From Lagopus muta (Eukaryota > Chordata > Aves > Galliformes > Phasianidae), in the NCBI RefSeq assembly GCF_023343835.1, contig NC_064466.1:1-64000 (forward strand): a DNA stretch of 64,000 bases, read 5' to 3'. The notes below the pieces were generated by a model that saw nothing but the letters and a program-made list of their open reading frames with translations, did not search any database and had not been told where the DNA came from. Position numbers and translations under genes: made by a program. Position 1 is the stretch's first letter, and the number at the start of each line of letters is the position of its first letter. This document shows, piece after piece, positions 24,790-36,649 of the stretch.

Positions 24790-24989
24790 CTGGAGGTGCT
24801 GCTGTTGCTGTTACTTTTCTTGGCCTTCTTGGACGGCGGTTCCTTGGCTTTACTCTTCTTGCTGTCTTCCAGCTCTTCCTTCTTTTTGTGCTTCTCCTTC
24901 TTCTTCTCCTTCTTGTCCTTCTCTTTTTTCTTTGGTTTGTTCTGCTGGGGCTGGGACAGGGCTGCAAGCTGTTCATGCACTGCTTTCAG
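24790..24989 (-). CDS. BRD4: BRD4 exon 8: coiled segment and basic interaction region (BID)
   Basis: Residues 515 to two bases of 581. [20 protein letters not shown] is motif B, used for dimerisation in the family. It is followed by a Lys/Glu-rich stretch ([20 protein letters not shown]) that is the basic-residue-enriched interaction domain. It ends NSSTS plus AG before donor GTCAGC. The Lys run and the spacing equal the vertebrate exon. Confidence 0.95.
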
Positions 24990-25204
24990 CTGAGAGGCAG
25001 ACACACACACAGATCAAGACACTTTGGCCCAGCACCTCCTTCTCTTCCGCGTTAATTACCCCTCTGATTCTTTCCTCCCTCTTCCCATCCCACCCATCCC
25101 AAACAGAACGGCTCCTCTGTACCTTTCAGCCTTTCTCTACTACGGGTTGGAGAGCACTTACAGCTCAGCCTCCTTTTAGACCACGAGGTGGCCTGCAGCT
25201 GTGA

Positions 25205-26720
25205 GCTGAATGACAGAACCAAGGGTCTGGGTTGGAAGGGTCCTAAAAGATCACAGATACAGGGAATGGGGAAGGTTGGCCGGGTCCTTAAAGATCACAG
25301 AGCCACGGAGTCACAGCAGAGCTTGGGCTGGAAAAGACCTTGAAGATCACAGAAGCACGGAATGGTTTGGGCTGGATGCGACCTTCCAGATCACCAAAGT
25401 GTGGATTCACAGAATGATTTCTGTTTGTAGGACCCTTAAATGTCACGGAACCAAAAATGGGTTGAGTTGAAAAGGACCTTAAAGGTCAGCGAACTACAGA
25501 ATCCTCGCATGGGTTGCAAGGGTCCTTGAAGGTCACAGAACCCCAGAATGTGTTGGGTTGAATGGGTCCTTGAAGGCCAAAGAACCCCAGAATGTATTTG
25601 GTTGAATGGGTCCTTGAATGGGTCCTTGAAGGTCAAAGAACCCCAGAATGTGTTGGGTTGAATGGGTCCTTGAAGGTCAAAGAACCCCAGAATGTGTTGG
25701 GTTGAATGGGTCCTTGAAGGTCACAGAACCATACAATCTGTAGGACTGAATGGGTCCCTGAAGGTCATAGAACCACAGAATGTGTTGTGTTGAATGGGTC
25801 CTTGAAGGCCAAAGAACCATCGAATGTGTTGGGTTGAATGGGTCCTTGAAGGCCAAAGAACCCCAGAATGTGTTGGGTTGAAAGGGTCCTTGAAGGTCAC
25901 AGAACCCCAGAATGTGTTGGGTTGAATGGGTCCTTGAATGGGTCCTTGAAGGTCAAAGAACCATAGAATGTGTTGGGTTGAATGGGCCCTTGAAGGTAAC
26001 ATAACCATACAATCTGTAGGACTGAATGGGTCCTTGAAGGTCATAGAACCACAGAATGTATTTGGTTGAATGGGTCCTTGCAGGTCATAGAACCCCAGAA
26101 TGTGTTGGGTTGAAAGGGTCCTTGAAGGTCACAGAACCCCAGAATGTGTTGGGTTGAATGGGTCCTTGAAGGTAACATAACCATACAATCTGTAGGACTG
26201 AATGGGTCCTTGAAGGTCACAGAACCATAGAATATGTTGGGTTGAATGGGTCCTTGAATGGGTCCTTGAAGGTCAAAGAACCCCAGAATGTGTTGGGTTG
26301 AATGGGTCCTTGAAGGTCATAGAACCACAGAATGTATTTGGTTGAATGGGTCCTTGAAGGCCAAAGAACCCCAGAATGTGTTGGGTTGAAAGGGTCCTTG
26401 AAGGTCACAGAACCCCAGAATGTGTTGGGTTGAATGGGTCCTTGAAGGTCAAAGAACCATCGAATGTGTTGGGTTGAATGGGTCCTTGAAGGTCAAAGAA
26501 CCCCAGAATGTGTTGGGTTGCATGGGTCCTTAAAGGTCACAGAACCATACAATTTGTAGGACTGAATGGGTCCTTGAAGGCCAAAGAACAATAGAATATA
26601 TTTGATTGAATGGGTCCTTGAAGGTCATAGAAGTCCACAACCACAGACAGTTTGGGTTAGATGGGTCCTTAAAGATCACAGAAGCACGGAATGGGTGAGG
26701 TTGGAAGGGTCCTTAAAGGC
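25205..26720 (+). repeat. 44-bp CR1-tail-derived minisatellite
   Basis: The unit is GGTCCTTGAAGGTCAAAGAA, CCCCAGAATGTGTTGGGTTG and AATG, about 34 copies, with diverged edge units at the left. GGTTGGAAGGGTCCTTAAAG is the matching CR1 3' segment. Doubled half units (AATGGGTCCTTG twice) mark unequal exchange. Intron 7. Confidence 0.92.
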
Positions 26721-26754
26721 TACAGAACCCCCAAACCCCACAAAGTCTGGGTCA

Positions 26755-27130
26755 GATGGCTCCTTAAGATCATAAAACCACGGGGTCACAGCACGGCTGG
26801 GCTGGAAGGACCCCAAAGCCCCCCCAGCCCCACTCCTGCCATGTCTGGGTGCCCCCCACCCTGTGAGCACCTCCAGGATGGGGCAGCACAGCTCTGGGCA
26901 GCAGCGCCAGGGCCTTATTGCCCTCTGAGGGAAGAATTTCCCCTTCACACCTGACCTCAATTTCCCCTCTGGGAGTTCTAACCCGTTCCCCTCATCCTAT
27001 CACTGTTGCCAAAGCGATCAGAAGCGTTTATGAGATCTCCTGAGGTCCTGGAAGGACGCAGTGAGGTCTCCCTGCAGTCTTCTCCTCTCCAGGCTGCACG
27101 CCCTGAGCTCAGCCTGTCGGCACAGCGCAG
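26755..27130 (-). mobile_element. CR1 LINE fragment next to exon 7
   Basis: TTGCCCTCTGAGGGAAGAATTT, ACCTCAATTTCCCCTCTGGG and CTTCTCCTCTCCAGGCTGCA resemble the diverged avian CR1 3' half, minus orientation. It follows the 44-bp array without a gap, as if the array grew from its 3' end. Confidence 0.55.
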
Positions 27131-27349
27131 GACCTCCAACCTGGGAGCATCCTCAGTCAGCTGTGCGTGGACCCACTGCTCCATCGCAGCCACGTCCCTC
27201 CGCATCCCATCCCTTCCTACTGCCACAACTGGGGGGCAGCAGCGCCGGGCCCTGAGTGCCCTGCGAGCGAAGGAATCCCTCCTGCCATCCCACAGAAACG
27301 CAGCAGACGACCGAGGCAAAGCCAAGAGGGGCGGCGCAGGGCAGCCTAC

Positions 27350-27559
27350 CTGCTCCTGGAGCTCCGCTAAGCGCTGAGCCCTTTCCTCTTCCGAGTCGTC
27401 GGAGGAGCTGTCGCTGTCGGAGGAGCTGTCGCTGCTGCTGTCGCTGGACGAAGGGGGAACCACTTTGGTCGGAGGTGGAACCACCACGGGAGAGGAGGCC
27501 GGGATCACCGGTTCCTCCGGTTCATCCGGCATCTTGGCGAAGCGCATCTCAAACACGTC
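27350..27559 (-). CDS. BRD4: BRD4 exon 7: end of bromodomain 2 and N-terminal phosphorylation cluster
   Basis: Residues 445-514. [17 protein letters not shown] closes bromodomain 2. The run [20 protein letters not shown] followed by [14 protein letters not shown] is the conserved CK2-type phosphorylation cluster (NPS) that controls access to bromodomain 2 in the mammalian protein. Acceptor TTGCAG; donor GTAGGC; 210 bases, phase 0. Confidence 0.96.
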
Positions 27560-28017
27560 CTGCAAAAAAAACAGATGGAAATGGGGTCGGCGGGGCTCCA
27601 AGGAGCGCCTGACGCCTGCCTGCACGACGCTGCCAGCTGCAGAGCGCCTCCTTCCACGCCTTGAATCCATCCGGGACTTGGGTTTGATCAAGGGGGGGGA
27701 AATGTAGAGGTAAGGAAGGCTAAGAGCCATTGGAAAGCTGCAGTGCTGGCAGTGCTTTTCCGTCCCTGCACAACAAAAGCTCTTCCCAGCAGCCAGGGGC
27801 ACCAAACCGCCTCCTGCTCACCCCTCTGCATGGAAGTCGCTGCTCTGCTGATCAACACCCGTTTCTGTCCAAACCTCGGGGGGATAAGCAGCAAAAGGAC
27901 GACTGCGGCCTTTATCAGCACGGCGGGGATGAAGGCTGCGCTGCGCTCACAGCTCGTGCTGTTTCGGGTGAAGCAGTGCTCTCAGGTCCAGCACTCTGGG
28001 TCCCACACATTTTGGGG

Positions 28018-28165
28018 CACCCCCACATTTTGCTTTCCTTCCGTTCCTCAGGACAGAACAAAGCAGCACCCCCACATTTTGCTTTCCTTTTGTTCCTCAG
28101 GACAGAACAAAGCAGCACCCCCACATTTTGCTTTCCTTTCGCTCCTCAGGACAGAACAAGCGCTG
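28018..28165 (+). repeat. 49-bp triplication
   Basis: CACCCCCACATTTTGCTTTC with TTCCTCAGGACAGAACAAAG starts at 28018, 28067 and 28116. Three copies with few differences. Confidence 0.9.
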
Positions 28166-28264
28166 CTTGCAGGAAAAAACACCACTCTGGGCAGCTCCAA
28201 GAGACCTGAAGGCGTTCTCAACCCCATGGTTCAAAGCTGTGCCCTGTCACCAAGCTCCTTCAGG

Positions 28265-28800
28265 GGCTTTGGAGGTCACAGAAACCCAGAATGTGTTGGG
28301 TTGAATGGGTCCTTGAAGGCCAAAGAACCATCGAATGTGTTGGGTTGAGTGGGTCCTTGAAGGTCACGGAACCATCGAATGTGTTGGGTTGAACGGGTCC
28401 TTAAAGGTCAAAGAACCATAGAATGTGCTGGGTTGAATGGGTCCTTGAATGGGTCCTTGAAGGTCAAAGAACCCCAGAATGTGTTGGGTTGAATGGGTCC
28501 TTGAAGGCCAAAGAACCCCAGAATGTGTTGGGTTGAAAGGGTCCTTGAAGGCCAAAGAACCATTGAATGTGTTGGGTTGAATGGGTCCTTGAATGGGTCC
28601 TTGAAGGTCACAGAACCCCAGAATGTGTTGGGTTGAATGGGTCCTTGAAGGCCAAAGAACCCCAGAATGTGTTGGGTTGAATGGGTCCTTGAAGGTCACA
28701 GACCCCCAGAATGTGTTGGGCTGAATGGGTCCTTGAAGGTAACATAACCATACAATCTGTAGGACTGAATGGGTCCTTGCAGGTCACAGAACCACAGAGA
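28265..28800 (+). repeat. Second 44-bp CR1-tail minisatellite
   Basis: Same unit and variants as the array at 25205-26720 (including the CATACAATCTGTAGGACTG variant), about 12 copies. The shared variants imply duplication across exon 7, not independent origin. Confidence 0.92.
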
Positions 28801-28804
28801 ACCG

Positions 28805-29649
28805 GAGGGGATGCAGCTGAACTCTGCTGCTCAGCAGAGGCTGACGCTCAGGCCATGGTCACCATCCACCCGTTTGTGCAGCTCTGGTGCAGCACCCAGA
28901 GCACGACGCGTGCGCCTCGCTCCTACCAGCCTACTGTGAACCTCAGCTCCAAAGCCCCTGCACAACAACCCAGAGGGAGACATTCTTCCACCAGCGCCCC
29001 CTCCACGCATATCCAACCTTCAGCACCCCAAAAGCCCCCGAAATGATGGGGTCAGGCCCGTCCTCGAGGTCACCGTGGGGTCCTGTGGGGCTCCAGCACT
29101 TTGCTGAGCCACCTCTGAGCTTCTTCCATGCCCGAGCAGGGCTGCATTTCTCCTCCTCTGCTCCGGAGCTTCAATGCTGCTTCGCTGCTTCCATCTGCTG
29201 GCAGCAAGGCTGCTTTCTCTTCCAGGCTCCTGGCACAGGGACTGAAGGCTGGGAAGGGAAGGAGCCTGGATTGCTGGCTTTGCTCCTTCTGCCATGCTGC
29301 AGTCTGTATTGTCTTTCACAGGTTAAGCACAGGGGGTATGCAGTCCTACTGTGGTTTTGGTGACAGAATCCCACGTATGTAAAGCAATGGATTCTGGTCA
29401 CTAAGCAAAACAGCATTAAACACCTTTCCCTATTTGCCCGTTCCCAAGCTGACCTGCAGTGTTGTGCAGCGCAATTTCTTCTGCGCCTCTGAATGTGGAA
29501 CAGTTGGGTGACGTTTGCAGGTTCACAAAGGATGAGAATTTAACTGTGGAAAAAGCAAATCCCTCTTCCTGCAGACACAACGCTTCAGGTGTGTGCAAGG
29601 AGAAGCCTTTAAGGCACTGCTGTACCAACAGAGCTGGCCACAAGCTTTC
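28805..29649. other. Intron 6 unique sequence
   Basis: No gene or array recognised. Confidence 0.5.
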
Positions 29650-30711
29650 ACAGAATCACAGAATCACCCGGGTTGGAAGGGACCCCAAGGATCATGCAGT
29701 TCCAACCCCCCTGCCTGGCAGGGCCACCAAACATCCACATTCAGATCAGGTTGCCCAGGACCCCGTCCAACCTGGCCTTAAACACGTCCAAGGACGGGGC
29801 ATCCACAACCTCCCTGGGCAGCCCGTTCCAGGGCCCAACCACTCTCCTAGTAAAGAACTTCCCCCTAACATCCAACCTCAATCTTCCCTCCTTCAACTTG
29901 GATCCATTTCCCCTCGTCCTGCTGTTGTCAGCCCTTTGGAAGAGTTTACTCCCCTCCTGGCTGTAGGTTCCCTTCAGGTATTGATAGGCTGCCATGAGGT
30001 CACCCCGCAGCCTTCTCTTCTCCAGGCTGAACAAAGCCCAACTCCCTCAGCCTGTCCTCATAGGGGAGCTGCTCCAGCCCCCTCATCATCTTAGTCGCCC
30101 TCCTCTGGACCCTTTCCAAATCCCCCCATCCCCCATACCGACCCCATTCCCCCCTCACTGCCACCTATAACGACCCCATTGCCCCCCAGCCCCCCTCATT
30201 GCCCCCCATTCCCCTCACTGCCCCCTATAACGACCCCATCCCCCCTCACTGCCCCCTATAACGACCCCATCCCCCCTCATTGCCCCCTATAACGACCCCA
30301 TTGCCCCCGCATTGCCCCCCACCCCCCCCCATACCCACCCCATTCCCCCCTCACCGCCCCCTATAACCACCCTAATGCCCCCCCAGCCCCCTCATTGCCC
30401 CCTATAACGACCCCAGTGCCCCCCATCTCCCCTTATTGCCCCCTATACAGCCCCCTCATCATCTTAGTCGCCCTCCTCTGGACCCTTTCCACAATCTCCA
30501 TGTCTTTCTTGTACTGAGGGCTCCACACCTGGACACAGGACTCCAGATGGGGCCTCACAAGAGCCGAGTAGAGAGGGACGATCACCTCCCTGTCCCTGCT
30601 GGCCACCCCTCTCCTGATGGAGCCCAGGATCCCATTTGCCTTTCGAGCTGCGCACTGCTGGCTCATGTTCAGTCTCTCGTCCATCAGGACCCCCAGGTCC
30701 TTCTCTGCCGA
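29650..30711 (-). mobile_element. CR1 LINE (copy A), split by an internal array
   Basis: The 3' end is on the left (GGGTTGGAAGGGACCCCAAG), followed by the typical TTCCAACCCCCCTGCCTGGC, CATCCACAACCTCCCTGGGC and CTTCTCCAGGCTGAACAAAG. At 30118 it is broken by a C-rich array and resumes at 30449 after a 43-bp repeat of its own sequence (CATCATCTTAGTCGCCCTCC). It ends at CTTCTCTGCCGAG. Confidence 0.9.
30118..30448 (+). repeat. C-rich array inside CR1 copy A (CCCCCTATAACGACCCCATT)
   Basis: About ten units of CCCCTCATTGCCCCCTATAA plus CGACCCCATT and shortened forms. Bounded by direct repeats of CR1. Confidence 0.88.
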
Positions 30712-32228
30712 GCTTTCCTTTTGGAGCGTGTTTGTGTCCCTCCTTTTCTGTACTGCAGCTCTATGCGTAAGGTCGCAGATTGTCCAGGCAGAAATAGTGA
30801 TGCATCTCTGAGGGCTGATGGCTTAGAGCAGGTGGAGATAGGGGAAAGGGGACTCGGGATAATGTAAAAATCAAAATGGGAGCTTATGGTAAGCTTACTC
30901 TTCATAAAGCACAAAGACAAGGTACTTTGAAGACTCACCGCCCTTAATGAGTGTTGAGGAGCTAATTACTGTTTCCCACGAACCAGAAAATCCAGTGCTT
31001 GATTACCGCCAGCAGCCAACGCTGCGCAGGCACCACCTTTACATCCCCTGGGTCAGAAATGAAACCTCCCCACATTTCTGGACCCGGGCAGCTTTTAGGT
31101 CAGCCCTTATGAAAGCAGAGCGGGATCCGTTTGAGCCAAGTCCACTGCAACCAATTCAGCAGTTAAGACAAAACCCCAACACTGCAAAAACCCTCAGCTC
31201 TGCAAGTGCATTCACAGGGAACAGACGAAAGAGAAACCCTAACGAAGAAGCAGATAATGAGCTAATTAAGGGATTCTTCCTGCCCCTGCTTGCACCAACA
31301 CCAACCAGGTTCAGGCTGTGAGCTGCTGAGAGCACCGAAACTCCTTCCAAATTCACCTTCCAACAGCAAAGCAGCACCAGGTGGCACCTGGATGTTATTT
31401 TGTGGGCTGATGCTCAGCCACTTTTTGGGACAGCTGAAAAACGGGGCTGTGCGTAAAGCAATGCGTGGTGATGGAACTCAGCCACGTCCAGAGCTGAGAT
31501 CCCAGCCTGGCTGCAAACCTCAGCAGCGGCCCTCTGTAAAGCCGCTCACCTCCGTCTCTCACTTCAGATCAGAGTTTTTACACCTGGTTTCAGCAGGAAG
31601 CAGTTTTACGCACAGCTTCACGTTGCCAAGCGCTGCTGGAGCAGCTTCACAAAGGAGCAAAGCTTTCCCCTTTGGATGGGGTGAAAGAAAAGACATCAGA
31701 ACGCCCCACAGGAGCCCTGGAAGCGGCTGTGAAGTTCTGCTCTGGACCAAGAGCAGCCAGAGGGTGAGCAGCGTGGTTTTTTGGGTGTCCACCTGCCTAC
31801 AGTGCAGCAGAGCAACAGGGAACGCGCAGAACGCTGCCAGTTCCACACCAAAAAGCTCTGGGATCACACGCAGCGAGCGCTGATCTCCAATTAAACCAAC
31901 TCAAACCTGAGTGCAGCTTTACAGAAGCATCAAAGTGATTTCAGGGCCCTGAACTCGGGGGCTCAGAGGCAGGAGAGGCACGGAGCTCAGCGCTGCTTCC
32001 CAGAAGAGCCCTGCTAAGAGCTGCGCTCAACACCTGCAGTTCCTTTGCAGCTGCACCGTGAATAACAGACAGCTTTCGTGCTGCAGAGACCAGGAGAGAG
32101 CAGAAACCGGGCTGAGAATTAACAGGAATGGCAGCACTGAGAGGCTGGCACGGCCCCTGCGCTCTCCCCAGGGGCTGTGGGGAGGATGGGGACCCTTCAG
32201 AGCGCTGCCTTTCCTCCCACTCCTTCAT
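30712..32228. other. Intron 6 unique sequence
   Basis: No gene, RNA or array recognised between the two CR1 copies. Confidence 0.5.
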
Positions 32229-32397
32229 AGCATCACAGAATCACCTGGGTTGGAAGGGACCTCAAGGATCATGCAGTTCCAACCCCCCTGCCTGGCAGGG
32301 CCACCAAACATCCACATTCAGATCAGGTTGCCCAGGACCCCGTCCAACCTGGCCTTAAACACGTCCAAGGACGGGGCATCCACAACCTCCCTGGGCA

Positions 32398-32812
32398 GAG
32401 CTCATGGGGGCATTGGATGCTATAGGATCCCATAGGTGCCCCCCACTGCCATGGGGTCCCCAAACCCCACTGTGGATGGGTGCTCTAGGATCCCATGGGT
32501 GCCTCCCACTGCCATGGGGTGCCCTGTATCCCATGGGGTCCCCTGTATCCCACTGGGATGGATGCTCTAGGATCCCATAGGGGGCACTGGGTGCCATGGG
32601 GTCCCCTGTATCCCACTGTGGATGGATGCCCTAGGATCCCATAGGGGGCACTGGGTGCCATAGGGTGCTATGGGGTCCTGCCTGGGGATGGGTGCTCTAG
32701 GATCCCATAGGTGCCCCCCACCACCATGGGGTGCCCTGTATCCCAACAGGATGGATCCTATAGCATCCCATAGGTGCCATTGGGTGCCATGGGGTCCCAT
32801 GACATTAGGGTT
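32398..32812 (+). repeat. Array inside CR1 copy B (GGATCCCATAGGTGCCCCCC)
   Basis: About eight irregular units of 45-60 bp with GATGCTCTAGGATCCCATAG, GGTGCCATGGGGTCCCCTGT and ATCCCACTG. Absent from copy A, so younger than the shared array or lost there. Confidence 0.85.
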
Positions 32813-33082
32813 AGAACTTCCCCCTAACATCCAACCTCAATCTTCCCTCCTTCAACTTGGATCCATTTCCCCTCGTCCTGCTGTTGTCAGCCCTTTAGAA
32901 GAGTTTACTCCCCTCCTGGCTGTAGGTTCCCTTCAGGTATTGATAGGCTGCCATGAGGTCACCCCGCAGCCTTCTCTTCTCCAGGCTGAACAAAGCCCAA
33001 CTCCCTCAGCCTGTCCTCATAGGGGAGCTGCTCCAGCCCCCTCATCATCTTAGTCGCCCTCCTCTGGACCCTTTCCAAATCC

Positions 33083-33378
33083 CCCCATCCCCCATACCGA
33101 CACCATTCCCCCCTCACTGCCCCCTATAACGACCCCATTGCCCCTCAGCCCCCCTCATTGCCCCCCATCCCCCCTCACTGCCACCTATAACTACCCCATC
33201 CCCCCTCATTGCCCCCTATAACGACCCCATTGCCCCCGCATTGCCCCCCACCCCCCCATACCCACCCCATTCCCCCCTCACCGCCCCCTATAACCACCCT
33301 AATGCCCCCCCAGCCCCCTCATTGCCCCCTATAACGACCCCAGTGCCCCCCATCCCCCCTTATTGCCCCCTATACAGC
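33083..33378 (+). repeat. C-rich array inside CR1 copy B
   Basis: Same CCCCCTATAACGACCCCATT unit and flanks as the array in copy A, with about nine units. Confidence 0.88.
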
Positions 33379-33595
33379 CCCCTGATCATCTTAGTTGCCC
33401 TCCTCTGGACCCTCTCCAAAATCTCCATGTCTTTCTTGTACTGAGGGCTCCACACCTGGACACAGGACTCCAGATGGGGCCTCACAAGAGCCGAGTAGAG
33501 AGGGACGATCACCTCCCTGTCCCTGCTGGCCACCCCTCTCCTGATGGAGCCCAGGATCCCATTTGCCTTTTGAGCTGCCAGAGCGCACTGCTGGC

Positions 33596-34075
33596 TGTCA
33601 TGGTTCTATGTTTTTGTTTTTTTGTTTTTGGGTTTCAGTATTCCACATCCAAACCTCATGCAGTGTACGGGGCATTAAAGTGTCACTGCCCCAATTCCAA
33701 GTTCCTATCCCTGTACATTACAGCAGTCACAGGATCTGGCCCTTCCGGGTGGGGGGGGCGCTCTCTTGCTGCCTTGCAGTGGGTGCTGCAGGCGCTTTCC
33801 TGGCCGTTCCAAGCTGTTCAGGTTTGAATCGGTCCCAGGAACTCTCTCTCTCTCATCTTGTCTGATTTATTAATCTCAATTGCAATTAAATTGTATCTAT
33901 TGTGTTATTTTGTATTCCGATATTGTAGTAAAATAAGTTTTCCTCCATAGATTGTTGCCATTGTTCTTTTCCTCCCTTCCTTCCTTCCCATTTTTGTGGG
34001 ACTGGGGTGGGGGGGGAGGGCAGAGGCCTGTCACCCCTGTCATGGACATGGATGGATCTGCTCAACTCCGTGACA
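33596..34075. mobile_element. Solo LTR of an endogenous retrovirus, 480 bp
   Basis: It starts TGTCATGG and ends CGTGACA (inverted ends TGTCA/TGACA) and is flanked by the 5-bp direct repeat CTGGC at 33591-33595 and 34076-34080. The undisturbed site is visible in CR1 copy A at 30653-30666 (CTGCTGGCTCATG). An AT-rich core with AATAAG and ATTAAA-like motifs fits an LTR. No internal viral genes are present, so it arose by recombination between two LTRs. The 5-bp duplication fits ERVL-like or similar elements; the family is not assigned. Confidence 0.88.
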
Positions 34076-34430
34076 CTGGCCCATGTTCAGTCTCTCGTCC
34101 ATCAGGACCCCCAGGTCCTTCTCTGCCGAGCTGCTCTCCAGGCCCACTCCTCCCAGCCTCTACAGGTGCCTGGGGTTCCTCCAGCCCAAACACAAAACCT
34201 TGCACTTTGCTGTGTTGAACCTCATTAGGTTCACCTGAGCCCAGCTTTCCAGCCTGTCGAGGTCCCTCTGAATGGCATCCCTTCCTTGCACCGTTATCGA
34301 CCGCAACCAATGAGAAAAAGATGCTATGAAACCAAACCCGGCCGTCGTTTTCTTACCCCCTCTCCACCAATTTGGTGTCGTTTCCAGACAACCTTCATTA
34401 CAGCAGGGGGAAGATAATGGAGCTCCCTAC

Positions 34431-34559
34431 CTGCAGCTTCCGCGCCATGGCCACCACCTCGTGGTCAGCAGGGTTGTATTTGTAGCAGTTGGAAAACATC
34501 AGTCGCACGTCGGCGGCGAATTCCTGAGCATCTCTGTACTCCCGGTTCTCCAGTTTGGA
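34431..34559 (-). CDS. BRD4: BRD4 exon 6: second half of bromodomain 2
   Basis: Residues 402-444, 43 whole codons. [14 protein letters not shown] begins the exon; [10 protein letters not shown] carries the acetyl-lysine-anchoring Asn (430 here, 433 in human) and DHEVV the bromodomain-2-specific His (434). One substitution pair, AADV for GADV and NPAD for NPPD, distinguishes it from human. Acceptor TTCCAG; donor GTAGGG. Confidence 0.97.
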
Positions 34560-34649
34560 CTGGAAAGGAGAGGAAGGGGAGAAAAAAAAAGCTTTGTGCC
34601 ATGAAGAGCGTGAGGGTAAGGATGCATTCAGCACATCAATGCTGCAGTG

Positions 34650-35376
34650 CAATGAAGGGCTGGGACCAGCGCGGCGTGGTACTGCGTACGAGTGCTGGGT
34701 TCAGTTTTGTGCTGCTGCAAGAAAGATATTGAGGCCCTGGAACGTGTTCAAAGGAGGGCAATGAAATGGTGAGGGGTCTGGAGCACAGGGCTGAGGAGGA
34801 GAGGCTGAAGGAGCTGGGAATGTTCAGCCTGGAGAAGAGGAGCTCAGGGCAGAGCTCACTGCTCCCTATGGCTGCCTGAAGGGAGGCTGTCCCCATGTGT
34901 TCCTATGGCGTCCCCATGTGTCCCCATGTGTCCCTATGGCGTCCCCATGTGTCCCTATGGGTCCTCATGTGTCCCTATGGCGTCCCTATGGCGTCCCCAT
35001 GTGTCCCTATGGCGTCCCCATGTGTCCCTATGAGTCCCCACGTGTCCCTATGGCTGCCTGAAGGGAGGCTGCAGGGAGCTGGGGGTCGGCCTCTGCTCTC
35101 GTGTCATCAGGGATAGGAGCAGAGGGAACGGCTTCAAGCTACGGCAGGGGAGATTCAGGCTGGACATGAGGAAGAATTGCTGTTCAGAAAGGGTGGTCAG
35201 GCACTGGAATGGATGCCCAGGGAGGTGGGGGAGGCACCGAGCCTGGGGGTGTTGAAGGAAAGGCTGGATGTTGTGTTGAGGGACGTGGTTCAGTGGGAGC
35301 TGTTGGGAATGGGGGAACGGTTGGACTGGAGGAGCTTTGAGGTCTGATCCAACCTTGGGGATTCTATGGTTCTATG
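34650..35376 (+). mobile_element. CR1 LINE (plus strand), interrupted
   Basis: GCAAGAAAGATATTGAGGCC, CAAAGGAGGGCAATGAAATG, GGAGAAGAGGAGCTCAGGGC, TTCAAGCTACGGCAGGGGAG and GGATTCTATGGTTCTATGAT are consecutive CR1 3' segments. A 160-bp array splits it at 34893. It begins about 90 bases from exon 6. A second copy of its last 105 bp stands at 35451-35555. Confidence 0.9.
34893..35052 (+). repeat. 21-bp array (GTCCCCATGTGTCCCTATGGC) inside CR1
   Basis: About eight units, bounded by duplicated CR1 sequence CCTATGGCTGCCTGAAGGGA. Confidence 0.88.
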
Positions 35377-35555
35377 ATTCTATGTGTCCCTATGGCATCC
35401 TCATGTGTCCCTATGGCGTCCCCACGTGTCCCTATGGCGTCCCCATGTTGTTGTGTTGAGGGACGTGGTTCAGTGGGAGCTGTTGGGAATGGGGGAACGG
35501 TTGGACTGGAGGAGCTTTGAGGTCTGTTCCAACCTTGGGGATTCTATGATTCCAT
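35376..35555 (+). repeat. Same 21-bp array at the CR1 3' end, with second CR1 end
   Basis: Three to four units of TGTCCCTATGGCGTCCCCACG directly after the ATTCTATG tail, followed by a repeat of the CR1 end (TTGTGTTGAGGGACGTGGTT onwards). Confidence 0.85.
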
Positions 35556-35559
35556 GTGG

Positions 35560-36269
35560 TGGCACCTGATGGGGATTGGGAAGCCTGTAAGCACCACTGA
35601 GTTGGTGCTTACTGGAAGGAACTGCAGCAGGTTTGCAATAAATGGAGCAGACCGAGGGCATCTCTGCTGGTGATTTTGGGTGTGGAGGACAGGGCGACCC
35701 TCAGGGCACTTCTGGGACGAGCTGGGATTGCTCACTGAAGCCCTGGTGGGACTCGAGCCCTGCAGACCCAATGCAGCTCTCAGCAAAACCCAACAGGGTC
35801 AGGTCAGCTCTGTGCAGCACGTTCCCTTTGAGGAAGACTTCTTTGTGCCCACAGGCCATTAAAAGAAAGAGTTTTAAGATGGGGGAACGGCCCTTCGCTT
35901 TGTAAAGAAGCCTTTTCTGCCTCTGCAGCCCCACCAACAAAACAAAGGGGGCAGAGAAATGGGTCGGACGGTGCTGCAGAGGGACGAGCTGAGCCCTGTG
36001 CACAGCAACAGGAGGGAGGGAGGATTGGCTCCTCTCCTTATAAACCCAACCCCAAACTGCACCAAAGGGGGCTCAGCCTCCAGCCAAACTGCTCACAGAG
36101 TGCAGAGCTGAGAAGGGAGAGACTTCCAGACAGCTTTGGGATGGGGGGGAAACGTGAATTGATTTGCAGGTGTGGGTTTAGAATTGGTGGCTGCAGGCCT
36201 TGGGCAGAGCAAAGCATCTCTGCTTAACAGCAGATGGACGGGGACAGGGAACAGCAGAAGCACAGGGGC
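35560..36269. other. Intron 5 unique sequence
   Basis: No gene or array recognised. Confidence 0.5.
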
Positions 36270-36470
36270 TCATTTTAAGGGGGGAGGGATGTTTTAAGGG
36301 GGGGGAATGTTTTTAAGGGGGGGGGGATGTTTTAAGGGTGGGAAATAAGGGGAGGGGAAATGTTTAAAGGGGGGGGGGATGTTTATAGGAGAGGGGGAAT
36401 GTTTTAAAGGGAGGGGGAATGTTTTAAGGGGGGGGGGGGATGTTTTAAGGGGGGGAATGTTTCCTAAGGG
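36270..36470 (+). repeat. G-rich array (about 20 bp, AATGTTTTAAGGGGGGGGG)
   Basis: About ten units with G runs of 5 to 11. G is on the plus strand here, opposite to the G-rich strand of the telomere-like array that follows. Confidence 0.85.
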
Positions 36471-36649
36471 CCCTTCTGGATGGATGAGGGGTTGTGAGTT
36501 TGTTTTGTCCCTTCTCTTTTGCTTCCCAATGTCAGCACACAACTGGAAACCGACTGTATGGGAAGCCTGAGGCCAAACCCTCCTGGCAGGCAGCAAAACT
36601 GCTGGGAAAACGTCTCATTTTCTGTGCAATCCACACCTCTGCCCCCCAA

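Larger units (their letters stand above)
32229..34300 (-). mobile_element. CR1 LINE (copy B), broken by two arrays and a solo LTR
   Basis: Same family as copy A. Segments at 32229-32397, 32813-33082, 33379-33595 and 34076-34300 together form one CR1 reading further 5' than copy A (CACAAAACCTTGCACTTTGC, TTGAACCTCATTAGGTTCAC). The C-rich array and flanking 43-bp repeat sit at the same CR1 position as in copy A. Confidence 0.9.
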
